Below, piece after piece: positions 10,032 through 20,830 of a stretch of 64,000 nucleotides of DNA. The number at the start of each line of letters is the position of its first letter. Position 1 is the stretch's first letter. The notes below the pieces were generated by a model. It was given only the letters and a program-made list of their open reading frames with translations, ran no database searches and had not been told where the DNA came from. This DNA is from Anthoceros angustus. Taxonomy: Eukaryota > Streptophyta > Anthocerotopsida > Anthocerotales > Anthocerotaceae. The position numbers and the translations under genes are program-made. The stretch is from assembly GCA_010909165.1 (NCBI GenBank), contig VJWM01000202.1, forward strand, positions 292,271-356,270, in the 5' to 3' direction.

Positions 10032-13000
10032 TCAAAATTTATACTTGTTTATGAACCACCTATTTCTAGCATTCCAATTTGGCACGAGGTGATGTGCCCT
10101 AAGAATGCTGGCTGTCTCCACTACTAAATATCCAGTGCATCCACGAGTAGCATCAGCCCATGCTAATTCCTTACACTTTGACAATCTACTTAATGATGAA
10201 GCTGGTAACTCCTTGTACAGTTTCACAAAAGCTAAATCAAGTTTAGAGGCTGATCTATCTTCATCTTCCACATCCAGTTGAAATAGTAGACGTAACTGCC
10301 CATACCAGGTTTGCTCTAGTTGAGCTTCTCCCTCCATTTGGATACTGACATCAGAATACCATGGCCTTCTATGGAAATTGTACGTTGCACGGAGGTACAT
10401 TGGCCAATCCCCTAATCTATCTCCAGGGCCAGCAGCAACAGCAAGAGCTCCCTTGGTCATCAACGCTCTCCCCTACAAGTACATGTTGTCACCAAAAGGA
10501 TCACTTATTATACCAGCTTGTCCTCGCAACAACAAAAATATTGCAAACTGCTGAATGTAGTAAACTATGAACAAACCTGTTGACGGGTTAAATGCCAGTC
10601 ATTGAGATAAATCTGAACTTGCGACACCAAATGTTGTTGAAGCTCAGGTTGGGCTTCAAATAAGCGGGCAACCTGCACAGGCAAGTTGACAGTTGTACTT
10701 GCTAATAGCCATTTCCATTTGATGCGTACACTATGCCCACAAAGCTTTCTTTTCCCCGTTCGCACTGCCTACAAACATTTAAACAAAAAAAGGTCAAAAC
10801 TTGGGGAAGAGTCTGCAATACGCATGTACAGAAAGCTAACTAACCGGAAGCTCAAAGCCATGCCAAGATGTTTCAGCCTCAACTTAAACTAGTACCTCAT
10901 CCAAAGGGGTGACCCTCTCAACTTTAGGCTCAAAGCCTTCCATGTTTTCTGCCTCGCTTCTTAATGCCTCCAACCGTTTATGATGTTGCACAATCTGATC
11001 AGTAAATCTTCGCCTATTGCTCGCGCGATATGGCATCTTCATGAGCATAATATGCATGTGTTCATACATATTTGCACTGTACTCCCATGGTAGCCCGGAG
11101 CGTCGAATGCAATCTGAAAAGTGTGTCATTGCATGCACTTTGACAGTATCAAAGTTTGATGCTTGAAAACCGCCCAAAATACTCTTCATGCTGGTGACAG
11201 CACTGTGACATTGACATGGCAACAGAACTATGTGATATACTCTAGGCTACCAAACTGTCATCAAAAGCCTACTAGGTAGCACAAAATTACTAATGTGATT
11301 TTGATTCAGACCTAAAAATGACATCATTGCAACACAATACAAATGCTGAACAAATATAAAGCTGCAAACTTGTACCTAGACATCTGATCCTCCATTTGTT
11401 GTAGCGTCTCTTCATTGTGCACTCCGCTTCGACAAGCTAGCTTGTACCAATCCAAAAATTTGACAATTACCTGGATAACACCAGGAGAAAAAACTCCAGG
11501 CATGCAAAGTACCAACACTTGCATGACTGCTCTGTGTTCGAAGGCAGCAAAATTTGCATTGGAGATGAAGTAACCATGGCTGTTGTTCCCTGGGATACGA
11601 AATGCTGAATATCGATGTTGAGTCTGAAGGACCCGCAATCGTTGATCCAGTACCTCAAGAGGCTTTTGCGTTAAGCACAAGCCTGCCGCAGCAACTCCTC
11701 GCAAAGCTGCAACCAGCATTTTAGCAAGTCCCAAGTCTGATTCATGGAGAATCTCAACTTGAATTGCTCGAAAGCAATTACCGAGCTCAGTGTCACCTCC
11801 ATTAAATCCTAGTAGGGCACACTGAAGGACAAGAAGTTCAGGAACCATCACAACTTGATGTAAGAAAAACACTAAACCTATCATTACTCCAGATTTGGTA
11901 CCTTAACAGGATGAACTGAAGATTCTGAGGAGAGTCGATTCGCAGCTGCTACCTGCCCAACATCAATCATCTCGGCAAGCTGATTCTGCAGAACTATCAT
12001 ACTTGCTTCGGTCCGCCATTCATGCTTCAAATCGACTCTACTCAAAAGATTTCGGGGACACAAACAAACGCTGCAAGGGAAAGCACATTTATTTGTGTCG
12101 AATGTGCAACTGACCTGCAAAAACATCACTCCTTCAATCATATATACAACATGAAAAAGAAAGTATTGCAGGCATGAAAACTGTGATCACATCAGTACTA
12201 GTAGCCAGTCTTGAGGATAATAGAATTTACTTTGCATCCTTCAGGATGATCTGCTATGTAAGAATAGAGCATAGGGAAAACCCACTGGTGACAACCAAAT
12301 GGATCCTTCAAGTGCAATCCTTTAAAACTCGCCTCCTTCAGTGGTTGCAGTATCAGCTCCAAACATTGCTGAAAAATCTCCAGTTTCTTCAATCTTGAAT
12401 TGGAAGCATGGAGAACCACAGGATCATTACTACCAATTGTTGGCAAAATCGCTAGAAGCGCATGTCCATGCTCCAAAGACCTCGTCGCACATGCAATATT
12501 GCCCAATGACATCACAAGCGGATATCCACTAGTTCTTTGATCATGTGAGAGGCTTGTAGCATCTGAGTACAAAATGATAGGTGCTATTACAGCCCCTTCA
12601 CAACCTACATGTTCCTGCACCCAGACGAAAATAAACGAATTTAATATGAGCATGCAGCATACTCATAGACTTCATAATGATCTCAAAGTACCTCCATTTT
12701 TCGCCACCACAAACCGGTTTGCGCAGTTGTGTACTCTTCAGTTCCGGAAACCTCTGGTTTCAACACAAATTCCCTCCTATTCTTTCGTGCCGAAAAGAGC
12801 TTTCCAAGAACACCAACTGGATCTCTGTACCTTAGTTTTAGGTCACTTTCTCCTGGACAAACTAGAACTTCCTTCCACTCGTATCCATCTTCTGTTTTAA
12901 CTTGGGATGTGCGGATCAACTCTTTCTCGTAAGCCTTAAACTCTTGAAAACTCCTATACCTCAATTCTTCCAATCTAAACGAAGGGTGAAATAGCATAGC

Positions 13001-13498
13001 AAACAACGAGGTAATATCCTTTTGTGATAGCCCTGCAGAGTTCCTGCAATGCCGAATAAAGTGAGCAAGATGAAAGCTAGAATCAAAATCCTTGGTCTGC
13101 CCCATCCATATGTCTTCGTTGCCAGTGCCTCCACAGCTGGTACTACCACTCCTATTGCCATCTGACTCACCTCCAGAGCTAGTACTACCACTCCTATTGC
13201 CATCTGACTCACCTCCAGAGCTCGTATTACGATGCCTACCACCATCCGACTCGCCTGTAGAGTTGCTAGTACCACCACTTCTATTGCCATCTGATTCTTG
13301 AGTATCAACCTGCATCTGATCATCTTCTGCACCTTGCCAATCATCCAAGCTTGCCCCTCGAGGAGAAGCTGGGATAGGACTGGTCCTTTGAGCAGCTTTT
13401 TGTAAACGTCGACACCTTGAATTTCTGCTCTGATGGCTGCCTAGACTTCCTCGATGGACAAATCCTGTTGCCCCACAATACTCACAATCAAATGCCAT
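10032..13498 (-). CDS. Plavaka-type (CMC superfamily) transposase, 929 aa, seven exons
   Basis: This enzyme should cut and rejoin the element's ends in the nucleus. Exons by inspection: 13498-12692, 12614-12231, 12114-11902, 11821-11376, 11202-10896, 10768-10577, 10472-10032, all with GT-AG borders. The joined frame is open to a stop. The N-terminus (C-E-Y-C-G, then H and C) looks like a single zinc finger, followed by a Ser/Gly-rich linker with D-G-N-R-S-G repeats. Exon 2 has the Plavaka signature I-L-Y-S-D-A-T, then Y-P-L-V-M-S-L-G-N-I (Asp about residue 287). Exon 3 has a P-C-S-V-C-L-C-P-R knuckle. Exon 4 has L-H-E-S-D-L-G (about 494-499). Exon 5 has K-V-H-A-M-T-H-F and a Y-E-H-M-H site with a candidate third acid at ~664. 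Exon 7 has the C-terminal block ending L-V-P-N-W. Length and intactness suggest it could be functional. Family calls come from remembered motif patterns. Confidence 0.85.
13092..13310 (-). repeat. In-frame Ser/Gly-Asp coding repeats within transposase exon 1
   Basis: A 45-bp coding unit (E-S-D-G-N-R-S-G-S-T-S-S-G-G) is repeated about four times with variation. It gives a flexible acidic linker between the N-terminal zinc finger and the catalytic part. Length variation here would be expected between copies of the element. Confidence 0.7.
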
Positions 13499-13589
13499 CT
13501 TGGATGGGCCAAGATGGATAAGCCTTAACCTTGGATGAGTGCAGGATCGGAAATGGCCCTCGTTACTGCTGTTACGGTGAGCACGTTAT

Positions 13590-13679
13590 GTCAGCAGGGG
13601 AAGCTTTTTGAGGTCGTTCAAGACCTAGAATCTTGTCAGCAGGGGAAGCTTTTTGAGGTCATTCAAGACCTAGAATCTC
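13590..13679 (+). repeat. 45-bp direct repeat, two copies
   Basis: A unit starting GTCAGCAGGGGAAGC and ending ACCTAGAATCT occurs back-to-back at 13590 and 13635, differing at one or two bases. It lies about 90 bp upstream of the transposase start codon and so may sit in its promoter. Confidence 0.85.
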
Positions 13680-13779
13680 TGGCGCAGACAGAGTCTGCCA
13701 TTTCCTAGTCTCTAATGTACACTGTGCTGAAACTGTGTAGCAGCTAAGAAGGATTTGGTTGTGGGGCATCGAGTTCATG

Positions 13780-14110
13780 ATATCACTGCCAAACTTGGGC
13801 AGGAGTCGAGTGCCTTCTCGGGAACCATATCTTGCGCATGAATGCATGCGAAGGTAGGCTGCAGGAGACCATGGACGTGTTCACCAGGGTGGGCGAACCA
13901 AACGTCTTCATGTGGTTTTCCGTAATCTCTGCACATGCCAAGCACGGAAAACCGAAGGAGGCCATACAACTCTACCACGACAAGTGTATGTAGGTCCGAG
14001 GTGAAGGTGAATGGTCACGTCTTTGTAGCTGCCCTTCAGGCTTGCGCACTTGCCGCCGACTTGGAATCTGGTAGACGATGGTCTCCACATTCCGCCTCCT
14101 CCCGCACTTT
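13780..14110 (+). pseudogene. PPR protein fragment 1
   Basis: The plus strand reads D-V-F-T-R-V-G-E-P-N-V-F-M-W, then S-V-I-S-A-H-A-K-H-G-K-P-K-E-A-I-Q-L-Y, a textbook 35-residue plant PPR repeat. After a frame change near 13990, V-N-G-H-V-F-V-A-A-L-Q-A-C-A, then D-L-E-S-G-R-R, begins the next repeat. PPR proteins bind organelle RNA for editing or splicing. The fragment is short and broken, lies inside the transposon opposite to the transposase strand, and has no intact start. Confidence 0.75.
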
Positions 14111-14289
14111 CCATTGTGAAACCCAACCGTGAGCTATGCCGATGCAAGCGACGCCAAGCCCAGCAACAGGAGGATCGTGAAGCAAGTCCATCTCACCTTG
14201 CTCCTGCGCAGCAAAACCAGGAGTGAGAATCGTGGATCACTCCAAGCCCCACTAGAAGAAGAGAGACACAGTAGAGAGCTTCGCAAAAC

Positions 14290-14640
14290 TTACGAGACGG
14301 ATGCAGTCGCGTGCAGCTAGGGCAGGAACGTCCGCGCAGGACACAAGCCCAGGGCACTTACTTTCGCCAGACGCTTTGATCGTGTCAATCACGTCGAATC
14401 CCAGAGCAAGTTTTGTTGGGAAGAGCGTCCTTCTCACTGTCAGCAGTATCCAGGAGGACGGAGGCATCGCACCCCTACACGAAATTGTGTGCGGCAGGCG
14501 AGACTGATTAGGATTACTGTACACGAGCATCATGCCTACAATCTGCTCGCAATCCAGACTGATTCGCCAGCGGCTCACCTGGACGAAGCAGTGGTGGAAG
14601 TGGTGCCGAATCAAAGAAGCACAGATCGTTCAGTCGGCCA
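14290..14640 (-). pseudogene. Class III peroxidase fragment (two exons)
   Basis: Secreted plant haem peroxidases oxidise phenolics in the cell wall. On the minus strand, exon 1 (about 14635-14572) ends L-I-R-H-H-F-H-H-C-F-V-Q, the distal-histidine site (family: F-H-D-C-F-V-Q, here His for Asp), followed by a GTGAGC donor. Exon 2 (about 14490 down) starts G-C-D-A-S-V-L-L-D, then after a frame change L-A-L-G-F-D-V-I-D-T-I-K-A and C-P-G-L-V-S-C-A-D-V, then A-L-A-A-R-D, all strict family landmarks in order. The intron lies where peroxidase genes usually have one, so this was captured as genomic DNA rather than cDNA. It lies between the two PPR pieces. Confidence 0.8.
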
Positions 14641-14659
14641 GGTACGCCTTCTTCACCCC

Positions 14660-14970
14660 CTGCCAGCAAGGGCTTGGACATGAGGCGCTTGTTCTGCATG
14701 GACAAATGGAGCAGGAGGGCCTCAATTTGACAAACAATTTTACTTTTGCTTGCCTTCTCAATGCAACCACTGGTGCCATATAGAGGGGCAGGCAGGTGCA
14801 CTCAGAGACTGTCAAAAGAGGACTGCTGGAAAATGTCGTGTTGGGCAACTGTCTGGTGGACATGTATGCCTTTTACTTGCCTTCTGAAGGCCTGTGCAAC
14901 CACTGGTGCGATACAGAGGGGCAGGAACCCCTACGATGAGGTGAGCGGGAGCCCCTTGGTAAAAATCCTT
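14660..14970 (+). pseudogene. PPR protein fragment 2
   Basis: The plus strand reads E-A-L-V-L-H-G-Q-M-E-Q-E-G-L-N-L, then N-F-T-F-A-C-L-L-N-A, then after a stop R-G-R-Q-V-H-S-E-T-V-K-R-G and L-G-N-C-L-V-D-M-Y-A. Together these form a PPR unit plus the start of the next. A short second copy of the 'C-A-T-T-G-A-I-Q-R-G-R' coding stretch follows at about 14870-14930, showing a small local duplication. It belongs to the same captured class as the fragment at 13780. Confidence 0.7.
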
Positions 14971-15059
14971 GTACGCACACCAATCTGTTAGGTGCCCTTG
15001 AACCCTCCTGCCGGAGTTCGAGAAGCGAGGAGTCATGGAGCTGAGTTTCCGGGAAGTGA

Positions 15060-16140
15060 GCGCGCTGCCTACAAGGAAGCTTTATAACATTACTTATCGA
15101 ATACCATATAAATTCAATATAATAAAATATAATACCTACATGTAAATCACGTCAGATTCCTATTATTTAAGTATAAAATGATAAAATAATTATTATTATA
15201 TAATTTTAATAACATCATAAATATAATATTTTTATACATATATTTATCGATATCTTATAATATTCACGTTAAACCGTGGCAAACACTCATTGCCTAGCCA
15301 TAAAAACATTAGAAGATCGATACATCCTCAATATCTATATTACATCTAGAGAAATTTGATGATCATATATATATATAGAATATCAATAATATTTATAAGA
15401 TATCTAAAAAATATAAATATAAATATAAATACTATAAATATTAATAAACAGTATACTATATACATATAAAATATTATAGGACAACATGTGTAACTTCCAT
15501 ATGAAAAATACTCTATATTAAAAATATAATCATACGTATTTTATCTTGATAATATGGATAAAATAATTGTATGAAAAAAATTATGATTACCTTATAACAA
15601 ACACGTCTCAAGAAGAATGTTATTTCATGTAAGAACCTTAAAACATCCATAGAGGTATGAACATATGGTAAATACTTGGATTAAAAAGAAAAATTTTATT
15701 AACCCTATATCAGAAAAATTATCATGTTAGTATGAACTATATGCATATACAAGCCATGTGAATTTTGATATCTTAATCTAAGAGCAAAACTTATACATCA
15801 AAATATATGCGATGTATACTTTTACACATATATAATATTCAATATACTAATATTCAGTTACTCATTGTTACTTGTGACATGCATATGGACTCCATATAAA
15901 ATGTTACTATATGTAAACTACATGATACCATCACATAATATGATATCAGACTCATATAAAACACATCATGACTTAAGAAGTGTATTTATGCATGCAATTC
16001 ATATTATCGCATACAAATGCCATATCCTATAAATATAGAGTCATTATAAAATAATCTCACATTAGAACTATAGGAAAAGTATATTATAATTATAAACTCA
16101 AATAATATGGAGATTGTATGTTTTTAATATACTGTGGATT
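15060..16140. other. AT-rich right subterminal region of the transposon
   Basis: Over 1 kb of AT-rich DNA with no coding potential and many ATAT/TATA runs, matching in character the left subterminal zone at 2326-3250. It runs directly into the right inverted repeat. Confidence 0.6.
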
Positions 16141-16186
16141 CCATATGGTCACGGTATGAAAAACGTGGCCCTTCAATTTTGTGATG
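16141..16186 (-). repeat. Right terminal inverted repeat of the Plavaka-like element
   Basis: This is the reverse complement of the left repeat at 2280-2325, gapless, ending TTTTGTGATG before the TT duplication at 16187-16188 and the resumed Copia integrase. Confidence 0.8.
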
Positions 16187-16560
16187 TTCGCACGGATAAT
16201 GGTACTGAGTTTGTGAACACTGCTTTCGACGCATTTCTCCAGGAGCATGGAATCCAGCCACCGATCGTGCCCTACACCCAACATGAGTTGGCGTAAAAAT
16301 CGGACTTTGCTCTCAATGACTCAGATGCTCTTGTGGGCCTAGCTTACCTCGGGACTTCGGCGAGGCCACATCGTCACCGCCACCTATATCCTCAGCAGTG
16401 CTTACCTGTCACTGGCAAGACTCCTTTTGAAGTCTTGGCGTAAGCCTAGTCTCCTTCATCTTCGGCGTTTTCGGTTCCGAGGCCTATGCTTATATCCCTG
16501 CCGAGAAGTGGAAGAAATTGGACAAGGGGGCTTTCCTCTTTCTGGTACATTAAGCTTGAC
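16187..16560 (+). pseudogene. Copia integrase, C-terminal half (resumes after insertion)
   Basis: It opens with V-R-T-D-N-G-T-E-F, containing the second catalytic Asp of the integrase, then F-D-A-F-L-Q-E-H-G-I, which continues the domain broken at 2279. After a stop and frame changes, L-P-V-T-G-K-T-P-F-E-V-L (about 16405) and R-V-F-G-S-E-A-Y-A-like text (about 16470) mark the integrase tail. It is the same element as 604-2279. Confidence 0.85.
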
Positions 16561-16699
16561 CAAAACATAAGTTATATGATGCTCGCTCTCGATTACCCTT
16601 GCGTAGTGTTACTTTTATCAGGCCGTCCCAACTGTTGATTCATCCCCTCTTGGCGCTCTTGCGCTCGGAAGAGTTGGGCCGGTGGGCGACGACTCGATG

Positions 16700-17920
16700 T
16701 CTGTGGTATCCCCAAGATGATGAGCCTCTGCTTTGTACTGTTGTGCCACCCATGGCTCCTACCGCTCGGAGGATCTCGCATCGAGGGAAGGCAGTCAATC
16801 GAGGATGATAGCCATAATAATTCGACAATGTTGTCCCAGTGAACATCTGGATGATATTGACTTGGCCAAATCCGACTCCTCCGAACTTGCGCAACTGAGC
16901 ATGTGGCGAACCGAACACGAACTTCGCGTTCCACTAGGCACGGACCTCCTCACGAGGGATGGAAGGAGCCTCCATATGCCTCTATTGGTGGAGGACTTTT
17001 GGAGCTATAGTCGACATTTTACGGCTCTTGAGCCTCGCTCCTACAAAGAGGCCATCTCATGCAGCGGTCTCAAGTGGAAGGTGGCCGCCGAGGGCGAATA
17101 TCAATCTCTTATTAAAAAGCGAGACTTGGGTCCTCACGGATGCACCACAAGGGAAAGCCGATATCTTGTAAGTGGGTGTTCAAGCTAAAATTAAATGCAA
17201 AGGGGAAATTGCTAGATACAAAGCTAGACTTGTAGCAAGAGGCTTCACACAGGTTGAAGGCTTGGATTACCGAGACCTTCTACTGTAGTGCGAACACGAT
17301 CCATTAGGATCATACTTGCTTTACTGAGCACTTGGATCTACAAATGGGCGTGTCTGACCTTCCTCTCACGACACTTGATGAAGAGATTTATATGATGCGA
17401 CTGAGGATACCGGGACAAGCGTTATCTGGCAAAGTCCTAAAACTCACTGAAATGCATATATGGGCTAAAACAAAGTGGAAGGTATGGTATATTACCATCC
17501 ACATTTACTTACTTGAGATTGGTTTTGTTCAAAGCACGGTGACTCAGCGTATATCGCCTTAGTGAGTGTTGATTTTGTTCTTGGCCTTATGCGTGGGCGG
17601 CGTAATTCTATAACAAGCAGTCAAGGCATTAGCAGAGTTAAGGATATCTTGAGGACCCGATATGACATGAAGGATATCGGGGGCTCGGATACTGAATCTG
17701 AATACTTAGGAACGGACATGAAGGTGCAGTAATAATCCATCAACACAAGTACATAGGAGAAATCCTGCGTAAGTTTAAAATGGATCAAGCCAGCTGCGTC
17801 CACTCCATATCGGCGAGAATGAAGCTTACGATGGCGATGTCGCGATCGAGAGGAGATCAAAGACATATACGCTATTCCCTATAGGCCTGTAGGCGATCTC
17901 ATATTTATTTACAAAGCTGG
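16700..17920 (+). pseudogene. Copia reverse transcriptase, heavily frameshifted
   Basis: Landmarks of the Copia RT (RVT_2) in order: a K-W-K-V-A-A-E-G-E-Y-Q-S-L-I block near 17075, then W-V-F-K-L-K-L-N-A-K-G, then R-Y-K-A-R-L-V-A-R-G-F-T-Q-V-E-G-L-D-Y (17170-17270). Downstream E-E-I-Y-M-M-R (17380) fits the 'E-E-I-Y-M-x-Q-P' turn. The catalytic Y-V-D-D is not recognisable. Several stops and frame switches make it non-functional. Confidence 0.8.
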
Positions 17921-18269
17921 ACGGGCGGATATCCAATATCTTGGTTACCGTCACAGTTTACGGCGACAGGAAAAGCCCTTTGGGTTGCGATCAAGCGTGT
18001 GTTCGAGATATTTGAAAGAAAACATATGCGGGCTTATTCTCTGAGCGATGGGTAAAATGCTTACTGGAAGGATTCACGGACGTGGGCATCCGATAGTGAT
18101 TCGAAGAAAAGTCTCTCAACCTCGCTTCTTCCTCTCTTGATCAAGCTGGTCTTGTAAAAGCAAACATCCATAGCACTCTCCTCCCAGGAGGCGGTACAAA
18201 TCACTTAGATGCTTCCAAGGAGGCGGTGGGGCCTTGACTTCCTCAAGGACCTTGACCGAGCGGATGGCA

Positions 18270-18490
18270 CCTACAAAGTTACATTGTGACAATATGCATT
18301 GTGGCAAATCCTAGATTTCATGCACGTACTAAACATATTGAAATTGACATCACTCGTCGGGGATGTGGTCGAGAGGTGGTTAAAGTGGACTACGTCCATC
18401 TGAGAGGACAACGTGCGAGACATCCTCAAAGGGCTTGCCAAAACACAAGCACTATACATCTTGAGGGTCTTGGGTTGGATTACTACGCCG
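18270..18490 (+). pseudogene. Copia RNase H end (3' end of first Copia pol)
   Basis: I-C-I-V-A-N-P-R-F-H-A-R-T-K-H-I-E-I-D, then V-D-Y-V, is the conserved C-terminal RNase H motif (family: N-P-V-F-H-x-R-T-K-H-I-E-I-D-Y-H). It closes the element that begins at 604. I found no 3' LTR matching the 5' flank. Confidence 0.8.
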
Positions 18491-19199
18491 CTTGAGGATG
18501 GGTCATAGGACTTACTCGGTGGGAGGCGGGGCCCACAAGTTCCCTAGGTGTGGTGTGGAGTGTCAGTTCACTGCACACCACGTGCATGCACCACAAGCTC
18601 ATCGGAGGAGTCTAGGATACACGTTAGGTCACTTACATAGCGTTGCACACTCCACAGGGAGGCCAGGATGGATGAAGCTAACCTTAGGATTAAATCATCC
18701 GTCTTGGCTCTTCAAAGCGGGTTTCACATCTTGGCTCATCGGTGACAGCAGGATCGGTGTCGGCGGTAACTCGACTCACAATCTGTTCGTGGCAGCCTCA
18801 ACTTAGGCTGCAGGGCAGGGCTGCATTCGAAGCGTGGCGTCTTTGGGGTCCTTCGCCACGGAAGCTCCAGCGGGTATGTCCCAGGCGCTCAGGAAGCTAT
18901 TTAATCTCGACAAGTTCCTCCGGTGAATTGCGACCCATTCTTGCGCGGTCTGCGCTAGCCCTTGTTCCTGCTGGCGTGGCGTCTCCTTCTCCTTGCCACG
19001 TTCTCACGCACATGGCCTCGTCCAGTGTCTCTTCCGGCTGCGAGTCCTCATGGCGTTGAGGCGGCAGTGCGTGGTGGGCGTGCTCGTGGTGGGAGGCCAA
19101 GGAAGATGCCGCAGCAAGCATGTAGTGGAATGCCCCGTGCAGAGGTTGGGTTTCGCACAGCGACGAGGCGGTGACAAGGAGCGCTAAGGGTGATCAGGG
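18491..19199. other. No recognised gene
   Basis: GC-rich DNA between the Copia RNase H and a gypsy LTR remnant. The ORFs are short and Arg/Ser/Gly-biased, typical of random GC-rich sequence. A decayed Copia 3' LTR or gypsy LTR part may be hidden here. Confidence 0.3.
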
Positions 19200-19407
19200 C
19201 AATGTGAACCTCCATTATGCATACATCACTTACCTAATAGGTGCTTTAGAGGAGTGTTGGATACAAAGCAAACCTATAGTTAAGCAATGCTAGTTAGGGT
19301 TAAGTGAGCGTTATTAAGTCAAGTATAAAGGCACATCTCAAACACATTTTGTATTCATTCTTTATTTGATGAAAGTTTATCTTGTCGCTTGACTTACAAA
19401 GCGATCA
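19200..19407 (+). repeat. Probable gypsy 5' LTR remnant with TATA box
   Basis: The block contains AGTATAAAGGC at 19322 and a T-rich 3' part, and is followed directly by a gag-like region that recurs at 63.3 kb. The shared stretch starts at CACCTAGTGGGAAGGTAAG (19408 and 63310). That placement suggests LTR then leader, but no partner LTR was found. Confidence 0.35.
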
Positions 19408-20190
19408 CCTAGTGGGAAGGTAAGTGTGGATGCGTGGAGGGCGTCAAGGTAGTCAGAAACGGGTGGAGCGGACGTTGTGGCCGAGGCGCTCGGCGAGCAC
19501 GTGAGGCGGCAGGCTCAACGTGAGAGCTCCGGCCAGCCAGTGCTCCAGTGACTTGCCGGATCGTGAGGAGGAAGCACAAAGTCGGTGGCGTGGGGGTGGT
19601 TCTCAACCCCGCAGCCGTGACGATGGCAACAGATCGACCAAACAGCGTACTCTCTTTGGAGGTAAGAAGGAGAGGGACGGAAACCTTCGTGGAGGATATG
19701 TCGTGTCTCGAGGCGAACTTCAACGGAGAAGGTTGGGATGCATCCAGCTATTTGTTCGGTCGCCGAGGGAACCGGCTCGGTGTGCGGAGGAAGTAGCCAG
19801 CCTGCAGGCGCCCCCTGCGACCTTGAGAAGCATTGAAGGATGCTTCTTGGAAAGATTCCGTGGGATTGACCAAGAAGGCTCTGTCTAAGCTCGAGAATGC
19901 AAGCGAGGCAAGGCGGAGAGGTTGGGATCGTACACCAGATGGTTCTCGCTCTCGGGACCCAGACCCCACCACACCACTTATGCGAGGCGGTCGTTGGTTC
20001 ATGGTGGGCCGCCCCAATGGCCTAAACACGTCTGCTGGCGCGAAAGAAGGGGCGGTAAAGCGTCCTAAGGCGGAGGAGAACTACGGTCAGTGCTGCAAAC
20101 GAGGTCGCCTCCAAAGTGAAGAAGAAAAAGAAGAAAGCGGGTGGGAATCCAGGATGAAGAGCCCTCGGCGGAGGAGGGAGGCCGAGTAGC
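19408..20190 (+). pseudogene. Ty3/gypsy-type gag remnant, copy 1
   Basis: The capsid-like portion reads L-S-L-E-V-R-R-R, then E-T-F-V-E-D. After frame changes it reads L-K-D-A-x-x-x-x-F-R-G-L-T-K-K-A, close to the retrotransposon gag pattern (W-x-x-L-K-x-x-F-x-x-R-F). The C-terminal 110 residues are strongly basic (K-R-P-K, R-R-R-R), as in nucleocapsid tails. The same protein is encoded better at 63510-63804. Many single-base differences separate the two copies. Confidence 0.55.
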
Positions 20191-20579
20191 TTTGGAGGAA
20201 GAGGAGCAGGTCTCATGGGGCCTGATGACACACTCCACTTTCCGGACGGCCAAATATGTCATCAAAATTTGCAAGAAAACTCAGACGTTGATGTGGTAAA
20301 GGAGAATCCAGAGGCACTCCCAGGTCCTCCCACTATAGCGCCACACTTATCACTATCGCTTCGTCGTTGGGTTTCGTCCCATGAGACTTGTGTGAGATTC
20401 GAGGCCTTGTGGTCACCAATCGCTGCACAACTCGGCCTTCTCAACAAGCAAGGCGCCCTACTCTCCCTCTCACAGTGCACCACTTGCCGCTTGCCGAAAA
20501 ATCGCCAATCCTCGACCTGGACACAAAACAATTGTAGGTTGCCTCGCAAGGAGCCCACCACAGGCGCCGAGGACCCCAG

Positions 20580-20830
20580 TTCACACCGATTCGTCCCTAC
20601 TTCTAAGACCAAACTTGACCTACACACAACACAATTCAGGTCACCCTCGGACAAGAGCCTACCACGCGCCGGGACCCCCACAGTTCACCGATTCGTCCCT
20701 ACTTCTAAGACCAAACTTGACCTACACACAATTCTCACCTCGTCAGCCTACAGGCGCCGACCCCATTTTGATTCGTCCCTACTTCTGACTTCTCTTCGGG
20801 GGCTCTGCTTGCAGTTGGGATTCGTCCCTT
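20580..20830 (+). repeat. GATTCGTCCC tandem repeat region
   Basis: A unit beginning CACCGATTCGTCCC and continuing TACTTCTAAGACCAAACTTG is present at 20584 and 20686 (period 102 bp), with shortened copies at about 20770 and 20819. It has no coding meaning that I can see. Confidence 0.75.

Larger units (their letters stand above)
2280..16186 (-). mobile_element. 13.9 kb Plavaka-like (CACTA/CMC superfamily) DNA transposon with gene cargo
   Basis: This is a cut-and-paste transposon inserted in a Copia integrase. Its ends are imperfect gapless inverted repeats, 34 of 46 positions identical by my count, starting CATCACAAAA on both sides and flanked by TT. Inside are AT-rich subterminal zones (about 2326-3167 and 15060-16140), an intact-looking Plavaka-type transposase, a second two-exon gene, and pieces of at least three and probably four host genes on both strands. 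Plavaka elements belong to the CMC group and are best known from fungi. I assign the family from transposase motifs, not from a database search. Strand is given as that of the transposase. Confidence 0.8.
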
